This document shows, piece after piece, positions 31,262 through 39,952 of a DNA stretch of 54,282 bases. Where the stretch lies: the IMG/VR virus record IMGVR_UViG_3300034418_013100, positions 1 to 54,282 of that record. One strand, written 5' to 3'. Origin of the DNA: a virus. Position 1 is the first letter of the stretch; every line of letters starts with the position of its first letter. Under the pieces are notes generated by a model. It did not search any database. It saw only the letters and a list, made by a program, of their open reading frames with translations, and had not been told where the DNA came from. The position numbers and the translations under genes are program-made.

Positions 31262-32263
31262 ATTTCTATATGGCAAGGTGATGTTTTCTTTAGAAGAATC
31301 ATTGAACTTATATTAAACGATATTAGAGAAGAGTCTTGGTTACTTGATGATATTTTGTCTGATTTTGTAAATGACCCTATGCTATCGGGTATCTACGGTC
31401 AAAAAGAAATTGAAAATGCCAGAAAATGGATACAAGAAAACGAAATATCTATATTTTTACCTCACAGAATGGATATGGAAAAAATGCCATGTATAACAAT
31501 TTCAATAGGCTCCAATGCTGAGGATAAAAGTTTGTCACGTTTATCAGACCAAACACCTTTTGTTCAAGAATATCAACCAAATGAAGTTGGTGATGTTGTT
31601 CAATATATAATTCCCCCATTTGCTTTTACATCTTACAATCAAGCCACAGGTTTTTTTCAAACTCCTTCCGAAGTTGATTTAACAATTATTCAGCCGGGAA
31701 TGGTAGCTTTTGATGAGGGTACAGCGCAAGGGTGGGCTATAGCCAAAAAATCAAATGATGGTTTTTTTATTGCTGAAGGAACTGAAATTTCTGCATCTCA
31801 AATTGGCATACTTCCAAACTATAGAATTTTTAGAGCAAGAAGAGAGGTTGCTACTTTTCAGGAAAGGATTACGATAGGATGTCATGTGCATGGCGATCCA
31901 AATGCCTTGTTGTGGTTATATTCAATTATGATGTACGGCTTTTTAAGGTATAGAGAGGGCGGCTTGGAAAGTAGAAATTTTCAATTATCTAATATTGAAA
32001 CTAGTGATATGGTTAGAAACGATGCTTTTCAAAATATTGGTGAAAATGTATATAGTAGATTTATTACTATGACAGGTCAAGTTGAGAATACATGGGTAAA
32101 AGCACCTAAAGAAATTATAGAAGTGATTAATATTGTTGATTTTGAAAACATAGAAGGGGTTGGACTAGTTATTTCTGATGAAGAGGGTGGCCAAGTTCCT
32201 GAAATTATTGATACGGAATGTGAGTTTTGGGCTTCAACTACACCTATAAAAAGTGAAGACTAA
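31262..32263 (+). CDS. virion structural protein with a probable ATT start, 333 aa
   Basis: An in-frame TAA lies at 31256-31258 and no ATG, GTG or TTG occurs between it and TTG 31355. Yet the sequence from ATT 31262 reads as a sensible N-terminus (SIWQGDVFFRRIIELILNDI, then REESWLLDDILSDF) and is preceded by GCAGGGGG (31248-31255) at ideal distance. I therefore place the start at ATT, a rare start codon; ATA 31268 is less well spaced. The body (YGQKEIENARKWIQENEISI, MPCITISIGSNAEDKSLSRL) resembles tail or neck structural proteins. Part of the late structural region. Confidence 0.6.
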   Translation: MSIWQGDVFFRRIIELILNDIREESWLLDDILSDFVNDPMLSGIYGQKEIENARKWIQENEISIFLPHRMDMEKMPCITISIGSNAEDKSLSRLSDQTPFVQEYQPNEVGDVVQYIIPPFAFTSYNQATGFFQTPSEVDLTIIQPGMVAFDEGTAQGWAIAKKSNDGFFIAEGTEISASQIGILPNYRIFRARREVATFQERITIGCHVHGDPNALLWLYSIMMYGFLRYREGGLESRNFQLSNIETSDMVRNDAFQNIGENVYSRFITMTGQVENTWVKAPKEIIEVINIVDFENIEGVGLVISDEEGGQVPEIIDTECEFWASTTPIKSED

Positions 32264-32284
32264 ATCTTTAAATAGAGGTATGTT

Positions 32285-33394
32285 ATGGACGATTTTTTAA
32301 AAAATAGAGTTGATAAATTGGTTAAATCTATGAAATCTAAAGTTCAGCATGAAAATGCTGTCAAAGATGTTTTAGATTCTGATAGCACTGCGGAAATGAG
32401 TTTAGATTTAATTGCTACAGATAAAACTTCTGCAATGAAAAAAAAAGATGATGAGTGCAATTGTAAAGATAAAGACAATTGCGAATGTGATGAAATAGCT
32501 CCTTGCGATGATGAAATTGAAAAAGCTGAAAAATTTGTAAAATCAGTATTGAATAATTTTAAAATAATTTCAGATGCTTATCTTAAAAAAATGGAGGAAT
32601 TTCCGTATAAAGAAGCCAGAGATAGGGCTATGGCAGCTTCAAAAGCCAAAAAAGCAATGAAAGATTCTAGAAAAGAAAAAAACCCTAAATATCCATCTAA
32701 AAAAGATTTGGAACATCCAACATCAGAAGATATTGAAAGAGCCAAAAAACAAAAAGTTCCAAAAACAAAAAAAGGTCCTGAACAACGTAAAAAGACTCGT
32801 AGGAACGATGATAGCCATAAACATCCTACCGATGTAAAAAACCCTAAATATCCATCTAAAAAAGATTTGGAACATCCGTTCACAGAAGAAAAAATGGCGG
32901 CTTCTGAAATGGCCAAAAAACAAGGGGTTCCAAAAGGAGCTGATCCAAAAACACATGAAAGATGTGTGAAAAAAGTTAAGAAAAAGGGACATGATAAACC
33001 ATCGGCATATGCTATCTGTAATGAAGCTGGTGCTGGAATGGATAAAAAAGAAGGTAGATGTTGGGAAGGATATGAACCTACGCCCGGTAAAAAACCTTAT
33101 TCAGAGGGGTCTTGCCAGAAAAAAAGTGAAGGCTCAGAAAAACCATTTCACGGATATAATAAAAAAAGACACTCAAAAGAAGGCGGTTTGAGTGAAAAAG
33201 AGAGAAATAAAATTAATAGAGAAACTGGTTCAAATTTAAAAGCTCCTGTTTCTTCTAAAGAGGCTAAGAAATCACCTAAAAAAGCGGCAAGAAGAAAATC
33301 TTTTTGTGCTAGAATGTCAGGGAATAAAGGGCCTACCAGTAAAGATGGCAAGCTAACACCAAAGGGTGCTGCCCTTAAACGGTGGGATTGCTAA
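32285..33394 (+). CDS. mosaic of short Cys-containing modules, virion-cluster protein, 369 aa
   Basis: Charged helical N-terminus with a Cys-rich acidic segment (DDECNCKDKDNCECDEIAPC). Two copies of NPKYPSKKDLEHP follow. Then three short modules: THERCVKKVKKKGHDKPSAY with AIC, GRCWEGYEPTPGKKPYSEGS with C, and KSFCARMSGNKGPTSKDGKL ending in RWDC. Each module is known to me from phage and large DNA virus proteins of unknown role (CWxGYxxxPGKxPYxxGSC and SFCARMxG types). Very basic C-terminal half. Possibly an internal DNA-associated head protein. Confidence 0.6.
   Translation: MDDFLKNRVDKLVKSMKSKVQHENAVKDVLDSDSTAEMSLDLIATDKTSAMKKKDDECNCKDKDNCECDEIAPCDDEIEKAEKFVKSVLNNFKIISDAYLKKMEEFPYKEARDRAMAASKAKKAMKDSRKEKNPKYPSKKDLEHPTSEDIERAKKQKVPKTKKGPEQRKKTRRNDDSHKHPTDVKNPKYPSKKDLEHPFTEEKMAASEMAKKQGVPKGADPKTHERCVKKVKKKGHDKPSAYAICNEAGAGMDKKEGRCWEGYEPTPGKKPYSEGSCQKKSEGSEKPFHGYNKKRHSKEGGLSEKERNKINRETGSNLKAPVSSKEAKKSPKKAARRKSFCARMSGNKGPTSKDGKLTPKGAALKRWDC
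32677..32877 (+). repeat. 42-bp direct repeat pair within the Cys-module gene
   Basis: Identical 42-bp copies at 32677-32718 and 32836-32877, 159 nt (53 codons) apart, encode the repeated NPKYPSKKDLEHP segment. Exact nucleotide identity indicates recent internal duplication. Confidence 0.9.
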
Positions 33395-33443
33395 TAAGTT
33401 ATTGATTTTATTAATTTTTTGTTTTAAAATATTGTAATTGTAT

Positions 33444-33459
33444 TAATCTTTATAATATA
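33444..33459 (+). promoter_or_regulatory. putative late promoter TAATCTTTATAATATA
   Basis: TAATCTTTA plus TAATATA, followed by TTAGGGGATT ribosome site and ATG at 33476. It opens the unit containing the large acidic protein, sheath and tube. Confidence 0.65.
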
Positions 33460-33475
33460 AAATTAGGGGATTAGA

Positions 33476-35593
33476 ATGTCTAATAAAAACGAATATTCAC
33501 CGGTAGAAGTGGCGCAAATTCTTCTCGAAAGACTAAAAAAGAATATTGAAAATAATCAAGAAGTATATGAAATTCTTGAAAAAGCTAAAAATACAGCTCA
33601 TGAAATTGAAGCTGGTTCTGAGCCAAATAATGATGAAGCTGAATGTCCTGAATCGCTATGCGCTGAAGGTTCTTCTTCTGAAAAGTCAGAAATGTCTGAA
33701 GACCATATTATGGAAGATACACCTCTACAGGGTGATGATGATTCAGATTATGATGAAGAAGATGAAGAAGATGAAGAAGATGATGAAAAAGATGATGAAG
33801 AAGATGAGTATGAATTTGCAAAGTCTGAAGATGGTATGTTTTCAGTAGAATATAAAAGACTTGCTAAAGCCAAATCTGACGAAGGTTTTAGTGATTCTGG
33901 CAAAAAGGAAAAAAGAAAAAAAAGAGGTAATTACAAAGGAAATGTACCTAAAGAAAAAGGTGTTCACTTAAAAGAAGGTGATTACACTGGTGATAAAAAA
34001 AGAGCTGAAAAAAAATTTTGGCAAAGAAAGAAAGAAAGAAAAGATATTGCAACCCAAAAAGAAAAAGGTAGGGAAAAATATTACGGTGATAAGTCAAGAG
34101 AATTAACTGAAGCTCAAAAACAAACTGGATGGGGGCAGCATCAAAAAGACCCTTCAAAAACTTCTTCGGAAGGTCAAAGAAAGGGTATTAAAGCGGCCAC
34201 TGGAAAAGATGTTAATGTAGAGCCAGAAAAAAGAACTTCTATTAACAGAGAATCTCAAGCTAACAAACAAGATAAACCACCTATTTCAGATGTGTCAAAT
34301 TTTCCTAAAAGCGAAGGTTTAATGGATAAATGTGGCGAAATGAGAGTTTATAAGTCTGAAGATGGTATGTTTTCAGTAGAATATAAAAGATTGGCAAAAG
34401 AAGAAACACGACCACTTTTTTCAGGTTCAGGTGCTCAACAGGCTAAAGGATTTGGTTCTATTTTAGGAACACCTCCAACCCCAACTCCAACACCGACACC
34501 AACACCAACTGTTGGCAAAGGTGAAATTAAAGAAAAAAAACTAAAAGATTCTGACAACAAAGTAAAAGAAATTGAAGGCATTGATTTTGATGATGAAAAG
34601 AAAAATTCACCAAAATCTGAAATGGAAAAATGTGGCAAAATGAAAGTTATGAAGTCTGAAAAACTTTCTAACTTTCTTAAAAAAAAAGAGTCTAAGCTAG
34701 AAAAGTTTTTCTCGCCAAGTGCTTTAAGTGCAGGGCTAAAAGCAGGGAGAGGGTCAAGGCAAGGTAATGCACAACCAGCTCCGTCACAAGGTTTGGGTGG
34801 TTTACAGTCTTTTGAGCAACAACAGGCTCAGGCTCAAAAACCTCAAACTCAGATGACCGATAAAGGTATGATGTTAAGAGGTACTCCACAGCAACGTCAA
34901 GAATCTTTTGGAAATGAGTTTGGTTTTGGTGCTAGAGGAAATCAAACAGTTATGCAAAGTGGGGCTGGAAAAGGTACGGTAACACCATTTCTTTCAAATA
35001 AAGGAAAGCAAGATGTTAAAAGTTTCCAAGAGCAAAGAAATAAAGAGTGGAACCAAGCTGGAACAGATGCTACTTTAAAACCTTTTTTAGATAGATTAAC
35101 TGGCCAAGAAAGACAGGCTCCACCTCCGGGTGTAAAAGTACCAGCCCAAAGGCCAGAATTGCCAGCCGGTGCTAAAAAAATAGAATCGGACATCCCACAG
35201 CCTAAATTTAAAAATTTTGGAGAAGCTTTTAGGCATTACAGAAACCAAAGATTAGCTGGTACAGGTGGGGATGAATTTTCATGGGGCGGTAAAAAATATC
35301 ACTCTTACTCAAAAGGCGACTTTAACGATATGGCGGCATCAGGTAAAACAAACAAATATTACGATGCTTACAATAGAAAAGCTGTTGCTTCAAGCCCAGC
35401 AACCCCTAGTACTGAGGCTCCAAAAACAAAGCCGGGAATGGGAAATAAGCAAGATTTTGGTGCTACAATGTTAAAACCATCACAGCCTTCTTTTCAAGAA
35501 CAGCAAAGAATGATGAGAAGTGAAGATAGCAGTATTGAAAAACTAAAAAAACATATGGAAAAACAAAAAACCTCAAAAAAAGAAGGGGTGTAA
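33476..35593 (+). CDS. large low-complexity virion protein, 705 aa
   Basis: Helical N-terminus (YSPVEVAQILLERLKKNIEN), a Glu/Asp run (residues 85-120), then long basic, Gln/Pro-rich regions. KSEDGMFSVEYKRLAK occurs twice (residues about 116 and 293) and (M)(D/E)KCG(E/K)M precedes KSE twice. A Pro-Thr run (PTPTPTPTPTPT) lies near residue 340 and KSEKLSNFLKKKESKLEKFF near 400. No enzymatic motif. Its position upstream of sheath and tube, and its disorder, suggest an internal head protein or a tail accessory protein; unproven. Confidence 0.6.
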   Translation: MSNKNEYSPVEVAQILLERLKKNIENNQEVYEILEKAKNTAHEIEAGSEPNNDEAECPESLCAEGSSSEKSEMSEDHIMEDTPLQGDDDSDYDEEDEEDEEDDEKDDEEDEYEFAKSEDGMFSVEYKRLAKAKSDEGFSDSGKKEKRKKRGNYKGNVPKEKGVHLKEGDYTGDKKRAEKKFWQRKKERKDIATQKEKGREKYYGDKSRELTEAQKQTGWGQHQKDPSKTSSEGQRKGIKAATGKDVNVEPEKRTSINRESQANKQDKPPISDVSNFPKSEGLMDKCGEMRVYKSEDGMFSVEYKRLAKEETRPLFSGSGAQQAKGFGSILGTPPTPTPTPTPTPTVGKGEIKEKKLKDSDNKVKEIEGIDFDDEKKNSPKSEMEKCGKMKVMKSEKLSNFLKKKESKLEKFFSPSALSAGLKAGRGSRQGNAQPAPSQGLGGLQSFEQQQAQAQKPQTQMTDKGMMLRGTPQQRQESFGNEFGFGARGNQTVMQSGAGKGTVTPFLSNKGKQDVKSFQEQRNKEWNQAGTDATLKPFLDRLTGQERQAPPPGVKVPAQRPELPAGAKKIESDIPQPKFKNFGEAFRHYRNQRLAGTGGDEFSWGGKKYHSYSKGDFNDMAASGKTNKYYDAYNRKAVASSPATPSTEAPKTKPGMGNKQDFGATMLKPSQPSFQEQQRMMRSEDSSIEKLKKHMEKQKTSKKEGV
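33821..34390 (+). repeat. 39-bp direct repeat pair
   Basis: Identical 39-bp copies at 33821-33859 and 34352-34390, 531 nt apart and in frame, encode KSEDGMFSVEYKR. Confidence 0.9.
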
Positions 35594-35595
35594 AA

Positions 35596-35871
35596 ATGGC
35601 AGAAAGAAAAAAAAGCAAAAAAAACGAAACTGAAGCTGAAAAAATTGAAAAAGCTAGAAAAAAAAGAATTGCTCTAGCTAAAGAAATGAAAAAAGCTGAA
35701 GAAAAAACTGATGAAAGAGAAAATTTTAGAAAATATTTTTTAAAACTTAGTAAAAAATTAAGCCTAAATAAATCTTTAGAAGAAGTGGTTTGGATTCATT
35801 TGAAAACAATTAAACACGATAAAAAAGAATTATTTGATAAAGGCATTAAACATTTTGGATATAAGATTTAA
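35596..35871 (+). CDS. small basic helical protein, 91 aa
   Basis: ATG lies 3 nt after the preceding stop. Lys-rich helical N-terminal half (EAEKIEKARKKRIALAKEMK) and a more compact end (SLNKSLEEVVWIHLKTIKHD). Sits directly before the sheath gene. Function unknown. Confidence 0.6.
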   Translation: MAERKKSKKNETEAEKIEKARKKRIALAKEMKKAEEKTDERENFRKYFLKLSKKLSLNKSLEEVVWIHLKTIKHDKKELFDKGIKHFGYKI

Positions 35872-35888
35872 TTATAAAGGAGAAAAAA

Positions 35889-38621
35889 ATGGCTCAAAGA
35901 CTTTCGACAAGTTTTGTCAATACAAACATTCCCGGTGCCTATCCAGAAGTAACAGTTAAGTCTACGCCAGTTGGGATTACCAGTACTGGAGATATTGTTA
36001 TTATTGGTGAAGCAGAGGGTGGTGCAGACTACACTCAAGAAACATTAAAGGACAACTTTTTTACACCCACTCAGCTTGACAGGGTTTCTGCTAAGTATCT
36101 TAGAGGACCAATTGTTGACGCTATGAGAGCTTTGGTTTCTCCTAGTAACGATACAGAAATTACCGGTTCGGTAGGGAAAGTTTATGTTGTTAAAACCAAT
36201 AGTGGTACTAAAGCTAAATCTGAATTACAAGTATATCCATCTTCTGTTAGTGGTTATTTTTTTGAAGATGACGTAACAGTATATGCTGATGCAGCTCCTC
36301 CAAAAAAAGACCCTCAAGGTGATGAAGGGTGGTATTATAAAAATGATGGAGATGGCGGTTTTAATAAAATTAATTGGTATTTTTATGCCGATAGTGATGC
36401 TATAGCTGTAACAGTTGGTGATTTGAGCAGTTTATATGCTGTAGCAGAAGTTAGATCAGATTCTACAGATAATTTTCATTTAGCATATTATACAATTAAA
36501 CAAAATGATGGAAATGATGCAGGAAGTTGGTATAGGTCTAGACAAGTTTACACTCCAATAGAGCCGTTTGATAGGAATAAAAAACATTTATTCTATGTTG
36601 GAACTGAACCAGATGCAAATATTCACCCTGAACTAGATAGAGTTGAATGTCAATTAAGTTTAATATCAAGCGTTGGACCTAATGATCCATCTGAAGAAAT
36701 TTTAACAACCGTAATAGGAACTAATTCAGCAGCAATTGTTGATTCGGTTGAAATTTTAGTTCAAAAATTAGGTATTATTGCCTCAAATTATCAAGATGAA
36801 AAAACATTATTAGTAAGAGAAAGTTACGGATTGTTAGAAAGTTCAAATTATGGTGTTGATGGTAATAAATATTATTATCAAGTAACACAAGTTGAAAATG
36901 AAGTAGGGCCTTTTAAAGAAAGTTCTTCTCTTTCTTTTAGTGACCCATCCATTTACGATGGTTTAACTTTTGCAATTAGAGAAAATGGTAAAGCTGCCCA
37001 AACAATTCAATTAGGAATTGGTGGACATTCAAATATATCTGAAATTGCTAGTGAAATTAATAGTTTACTACCTACTGGTTTAAAATGTGAAGCTAATTTA
37101 GATTTAAATTCTTTAATAATAAGTTCAAAAATAGATTTATTAGCAAACAAAAAAGGTTTTGGAAAAAGTTTTGAATTAATTGATGCAGTTGCAGGAGACC
37201 TTTCTGTAATTGGTTTTTCAGAAGAGCTTGTTGTATCATCTCAAGAGCCAGAAATTGAATTAAGTGTAAAAAGACAAGATACAAATACCAACGAATCTTT
37301 TGCAGTAGAAGCTGAGGTTGCTATTACTGTTGGTTATGATGGGACAAGTGCAACACTTGATATTTCTAGTGGCGTTCTTTCTACTACTGTAGTTGGTGGC
37401 TCTGGTTCTAATTTATCAATTAATCTTAGTGAATACACTACAATGTCTGACCTTGCTTCTTTTATTAGTTCGCAAACTGGATATTCTGCAAGTTCTATTG
37501 CAGCTTCTAACAATCTAAGCCCACTTAGGCTTGATGAAGTTTCTGCTGTAGGAATTGCTTCTTCAGAAGGAAGTGAGCCGGGAAGAGTTAAAAAAGCTGC
37601 TTACAATTTTGCCCTTAAACTTTCTGAAAGTTCTGTAGTTGACTTTGAATTTGCTGTAGGTGCTGGGCTTCCTGCTGAAACAGCTCAAGCTAAGTATCTC
37701 GCAGGCGGTACTAAGGGTGCTACTACTGCTGCTGACATTGTAAATGCAATACCAGCTCTTGAAGGTATTAAAGTAAATTTTGTACTACCTCTTTTTTCAA
37801 GAGATGCTGCCGATGATATTGCTGACGGTCTTACCGACAGTAGTTCAACATACACAATTGATGCTGTTAACTTTGCTGTTAAGTCTCATGTACTTGCTAT
37901 GTCAACAGTTAAACTAAAAAGAAACAGAATTGCAATGCTTAGTAAAGATGCTAGTTATGCTGATGTTAAAGCTCACTCGCAAAGCCTGTCTTCTTTTAGA
38001 TCAATTGTTTGTTTTCAAAAAACAAGTCAAGTTGATGCACTTGGAAATGTTGTAGAATTTCAACCATGGCATACTGCGGCTATTGCAACAGGTATGCAAT
38101 CGGCTGGTTTTTACAAGTCTTTAACTAATAAGTTTGCTAATGTAATTAGTTTTAAAGACCCTGCTGGGTTTGATTCTGGTAATCCGGGTTCTGTTGAGGA
38201 TGCGATTGATGCTGGTTTAATGTTTTTGCAAGCTGAAACTGCTGGTAACAAATTTGTTGTAGATCAAACCACTTATGGATTTGATACTAATTTTGTTTAC
38301 AATTCACTTCAAGCGGTTTATATGTCTGATGTTCTTGCCATTCAACTTGCTGAATCTCTTGAAAGATTTGCAGTTGGTAAATCACTTGCTGATATTACTG
38401 CTGCTAGTATGGCTGGGCATATTTCTAAAGTAATGGAAGTGTATAAAAGACTTAAAATTACTGGTGCTTCTGACGATGCCCCACTTGGATTTAAAAATCT
38501 TAAAATTAATATTAATGGCCCAATTGCTGAGGTTAAACTTGAGGCTAAACTTGCTACTGCAATCTTGTTTATCCCAATTCAACTTGAACTTAGCCAGATT
38601 CAATCAAGTGCAAGTGCATAA
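35889..38621 (+). CDS. tail sheath protein with an inserted domain, 910 aa
   Basis: AAAGGAG precedes the ATG. N-terminus STSFVNTNIPGAYPEVTVKS and a C-terminal region with FVVDQTTYGFDTNFVYNSLQ and IEFNINGPIAEVKLEAKL-like sequence are characteristic of contractile sheath subunits. Residues about 138-317 hold an extra domain (DPQGDEGWYYKND, AGSWYRSRQVYTP, FYVGTEPDANIHPEL) that also occurs in the fibre at 6928-9045. A second beta-rich insertion spans about 330-560. The protein is longer than typical sheaths, consistent with domains exposed on the outer surface. Confidence 0.9.
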   Translation: MAQRLSTSFVNTNIPGAYPEVTVKSTPVGITSTGDIVIIGEAEGGADYTQETLKDNFFTPTQLDRVSAKYLRGPIVDAMRALVSPSNDTEITGSVGKVYVVKTNSGTKAKSELQVYPSSVSGYFFEDDVTVYADAAPPKKDPQGDEGWYYKNDGDGGFNKINWYFYADSDAIAVTVGDLSSLYAVAEVRSDSTDNFHLAYYTIKQNDGNDAGSWYRSRQVYTPIEPFDRNKKHLFYVGTEPDANIHPELDRVECQLSLISSVGPNDPSEEILTTVIGTNSAAIVDSVEILVQKLGIIASNYQDEKTLLVRESYGLLESSNYGVDGNKYYYQVTQVENEVGPFKESSSLSFSDPSIYDGLTFAIRENGKAAQTIQLGIGGHSNISEIASEINSLLPTGLKCEANLDLNSLIISSKIDLLANKKGFGKSFELIDAVAGDLSVIGFSEELVVSSQEPEIELSVKRQDTNTNESFAVEAEVAITVGYDGTSATLDISSGVLSTTVVGGSGSNLSINLSEYTTMSDLASFISSQTGYSASSIAASNNLSPLRLDEVSAVGIASSEGSEPGRVKKAAYNFALKLSESSVVDFEFAVGAGLPAETAQAKYLAGGTKGATTAADIVNAIPALEGIKVNFVLPLFSRDAADDIADGLTDSSSTYTIDAVNFAVKSHVLAMSTVKLKRNRIAMLSKDASYADVKAHSQSLSSFRSIVCFQKTSQVDALGNVVEFQPWHTAAIATGMQSAGFYKSLTNKFANVISFKDPAGFDSGNPGSVEDAIDAGLMFLQAETAGNKFVVDQTTYGFDTNFVYNSLQAVYMSDVLAIQLAESLERFAVGKSLADITAASMAGHISKVMEVYKRLKITGASDDAPLGFKNLKININGPIAEVKLEAKLATAILFIPIQLELSQIQSSASA

Positions 38622-38644
38622 TTAAAAAATAAGGAGAAAATAAT

Positions 38645-39094
38645 ATGAGTAGAACAATGAACGGAGCAAGAGCAAAAGTTAGAGTTGGCGGTCAGATCGT
38701 TGGTCTTTTTGATTCTTGCCAGTATGGTGCTAATATTGGAACTGAGCCTATCCATTTGTTAGGTAGATATTCACCAGATGAAATTTCAATCACTAGTTAT
38801 GAAGCTGTTCAAGTGTCTTGTTCTGGGTTTAGAATTGTTGACCAAGGTGTTCATGTTCTTCCAGCAGCTCCAAAACTTCAAGACCTTTTAAATTTTGAAA
38901 ATGTTCAGCTTGAAGTTGAAGATAGGCAAACTGGTGCTAATATTATGATTGTTAAAAACTGTGTACCTTCAAATTGGGGTGAAGCTCAACAGGCAAAAGG
39001 CACTACAAGATTCAACATATCGTATATTGGAACTGTTTTGAGTGATGAGTCTGGAGATCAAGATGAAAGTGATGGGGCAACTTCACTTCCATAA
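38645..39094 (+). CDS. tail tube protein
   Basis: 149-residue beta-rich protein (ARAKVRVGGQIVGLFDSCQY, EPIHLLGRYSPDEISITSYE, ANIMIVKNCVPSNWGEAQQA) directly after the sheath, as in most myoviruses. AAGGAG precedes the ATG. Polymerises into the inner tube through which DNA passes. A strong terminator follows. Confidence 0.85.
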   Translation: MSRTMNGARAKVRVGGQIVGLFDSCQYGANIGTEPIHLLGRYSPDEISITSYEAVQVSCSGFRIVDQGVHVLPAAPKLQDLLNFENVQLEVEDRQTGANIMIVKNCVPSNWGEAQQAKGTTRFNISYIGTVLSDESGDQDESDGATSLP

Positions 39095-39118
39095 TTTCAA
39101 TACTTTACATATTTTTTT

Positions 39119-39149
39119 AAAAAAAGGGAACTTTTTGTTCCCTTTTTTT
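39119..39149. terminator. rho-independent terminator after the tail tube gene
   Basis: AAAAAAAGGGAAC (39119-39131), loop TTTTT, GTTCCCTTTTTTT (39137-39149). Perfect 13-bp stem ending in a T run. Confidence 0.92.
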
Positions 39150-39151
39150 GT

Positions 39152-39298
39152 TTTAAATGTCGCAGAATAAATAGCCCGGAAGTGATTGTAAAATATCCAA
39201 CGGAAAAAGCGCAAGCAGAAGGCGGTGTATTTAGCGAAAAATTCTTGGGGCATTCTAGGCCTTTATATAAAATATATGATTATGGACATAGAAAGTAA
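39152..39298 (+). pseudogene. C-terminal remnant of an EDxHD-type homing endonuclease
   Basis: The frame FKCRRINSPEVIVKYPTEKA, then QAEGGVFSEKFLGHSRPLYK and IYDYGHRK ending at TAA 39296-39298, matches the end of the endonuclease in the split terminase gene (FKCRKINDPDILNKYPTEKA, QAEGGVFSRKFLGHSRALYK, IYDYGHRKW). Only this C-terminal tail remains; the rest is absent. It sits between the tail tube terminator and the next promoter, so a related element once lay here or a fragment was copied from the terminase locus. Confidence 0.9.
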
Positions 39299-39327
39299 GA
39301 ACTTTAACTTGTTTTTTTTTATACATA

Positions 39328-39342
39328 TGATATTATGTACAT
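39328..39342 (+). promoter_or_regulatory. extended -10 element TGATATTAT, leaderless geometry
   Basis: TGATATTAT (39328-39336), six bases, then ATG 39343. TTGTTT at 39309-39314 is 16 nt upstream of TATTAT. No ribosome site. Confidence 0.65.
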
Positions 39343-39951
39343 ATGAAAAGAAACTGTATATTCACAAACAAACCAGCAAATTCAAAATTCACCATAGGTT
39401 CAGATAAGCAAAATTGGGCAAAATCAGTGCCTTGCACTAAAGAATATCTGGCAGATAGGGGTGATAAACCGCCCACAGAGCTTGAAATTAGACTTGTAGA
39501 GCTGTTTTATGAGCAGGAGCTATGTCGCCTTCGTATTGATGAGTACGATGCTCAAATGGATGAAATTAGGTCTATAATGAGTAATAAATTACCCAAAAAA
39601 GAAAGAAGGAAGATAAATGAACAAAAGCCAAATTGGGAAGATATTGGACCGGTAGAGCTTACAGAAGAAGACAAAGAATGGTTAAACGCTCCAATGGGGC
39701 CAATTGAAGGAAAAGGTGAAAGCTACATAAAGGAACCCGAAACAAAGTATGAACCAGAAGAATGTCCAAATCCTGACTGTCCTTCAATGTTGCAAAATGC
39801 ACCCGGAATTGGGCCATTTTGCCCTAACAAAGAATGTGATGTAAGTGATGGTCCTAATGTTTGGAGAGCTAAAGAATTGACAAAAGTAGAAAAGCCTGTT
39901 AAAGTAGAGAAGAAAGTGGTGAAGAAAAAAACTAACAACCTATGGGACTAA
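39343..39951 (+). CDS. hypothetical protein with C-terminal zinc ribbon, 202 aa
   Basis: Starts MKRNCIFTNKPANSKFTIGS and has helical acidic middle (ELEIRLVELFYEQELCRLRI). Residues about 145-170 contain ECPNPDCPSML and PFCPNKECDV, a C-x4-C ... C-x4-C zinc site. Basic tail. The N-terminal CxFTxxPANSK also resembles a small zinc or nucleic acid-binding start. Predicted leaderless. First gene of the unit 39343-42184. Confidence 0.65.
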   Translation: MKRNCIFTNKPANSKFTIGSDKQNWAKSVPCTKEYLADRGDKPPTELEIRLVELFYEQELCRLRIDEYDAQMDEIRSIMSNKLPKKERRKINEQKPNWEDIGPVELTEEDKEWLNAPMGPIEGKGESYIKEPETKYEPEECPNPDCPSMLQNAPGIGPFCPNKECDVSDGPNVWRAKELTKVEKPVKVEKKVVKKKTNNLWD

Positions 39952-39952
39952 T

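Noticed and set aside
33546-33848. Met/Lys-rich ORF inside the acidic virion gene
   Set aside because: Frame-shifted reading of GAT/GAA-rich codons; no independent start signal.
34480-34513. CCAACACCAACTCC-like repeat considered as iterons
   Set aside because: It encodes a Pro-Thr run in frame within the 33476-35593 gene.
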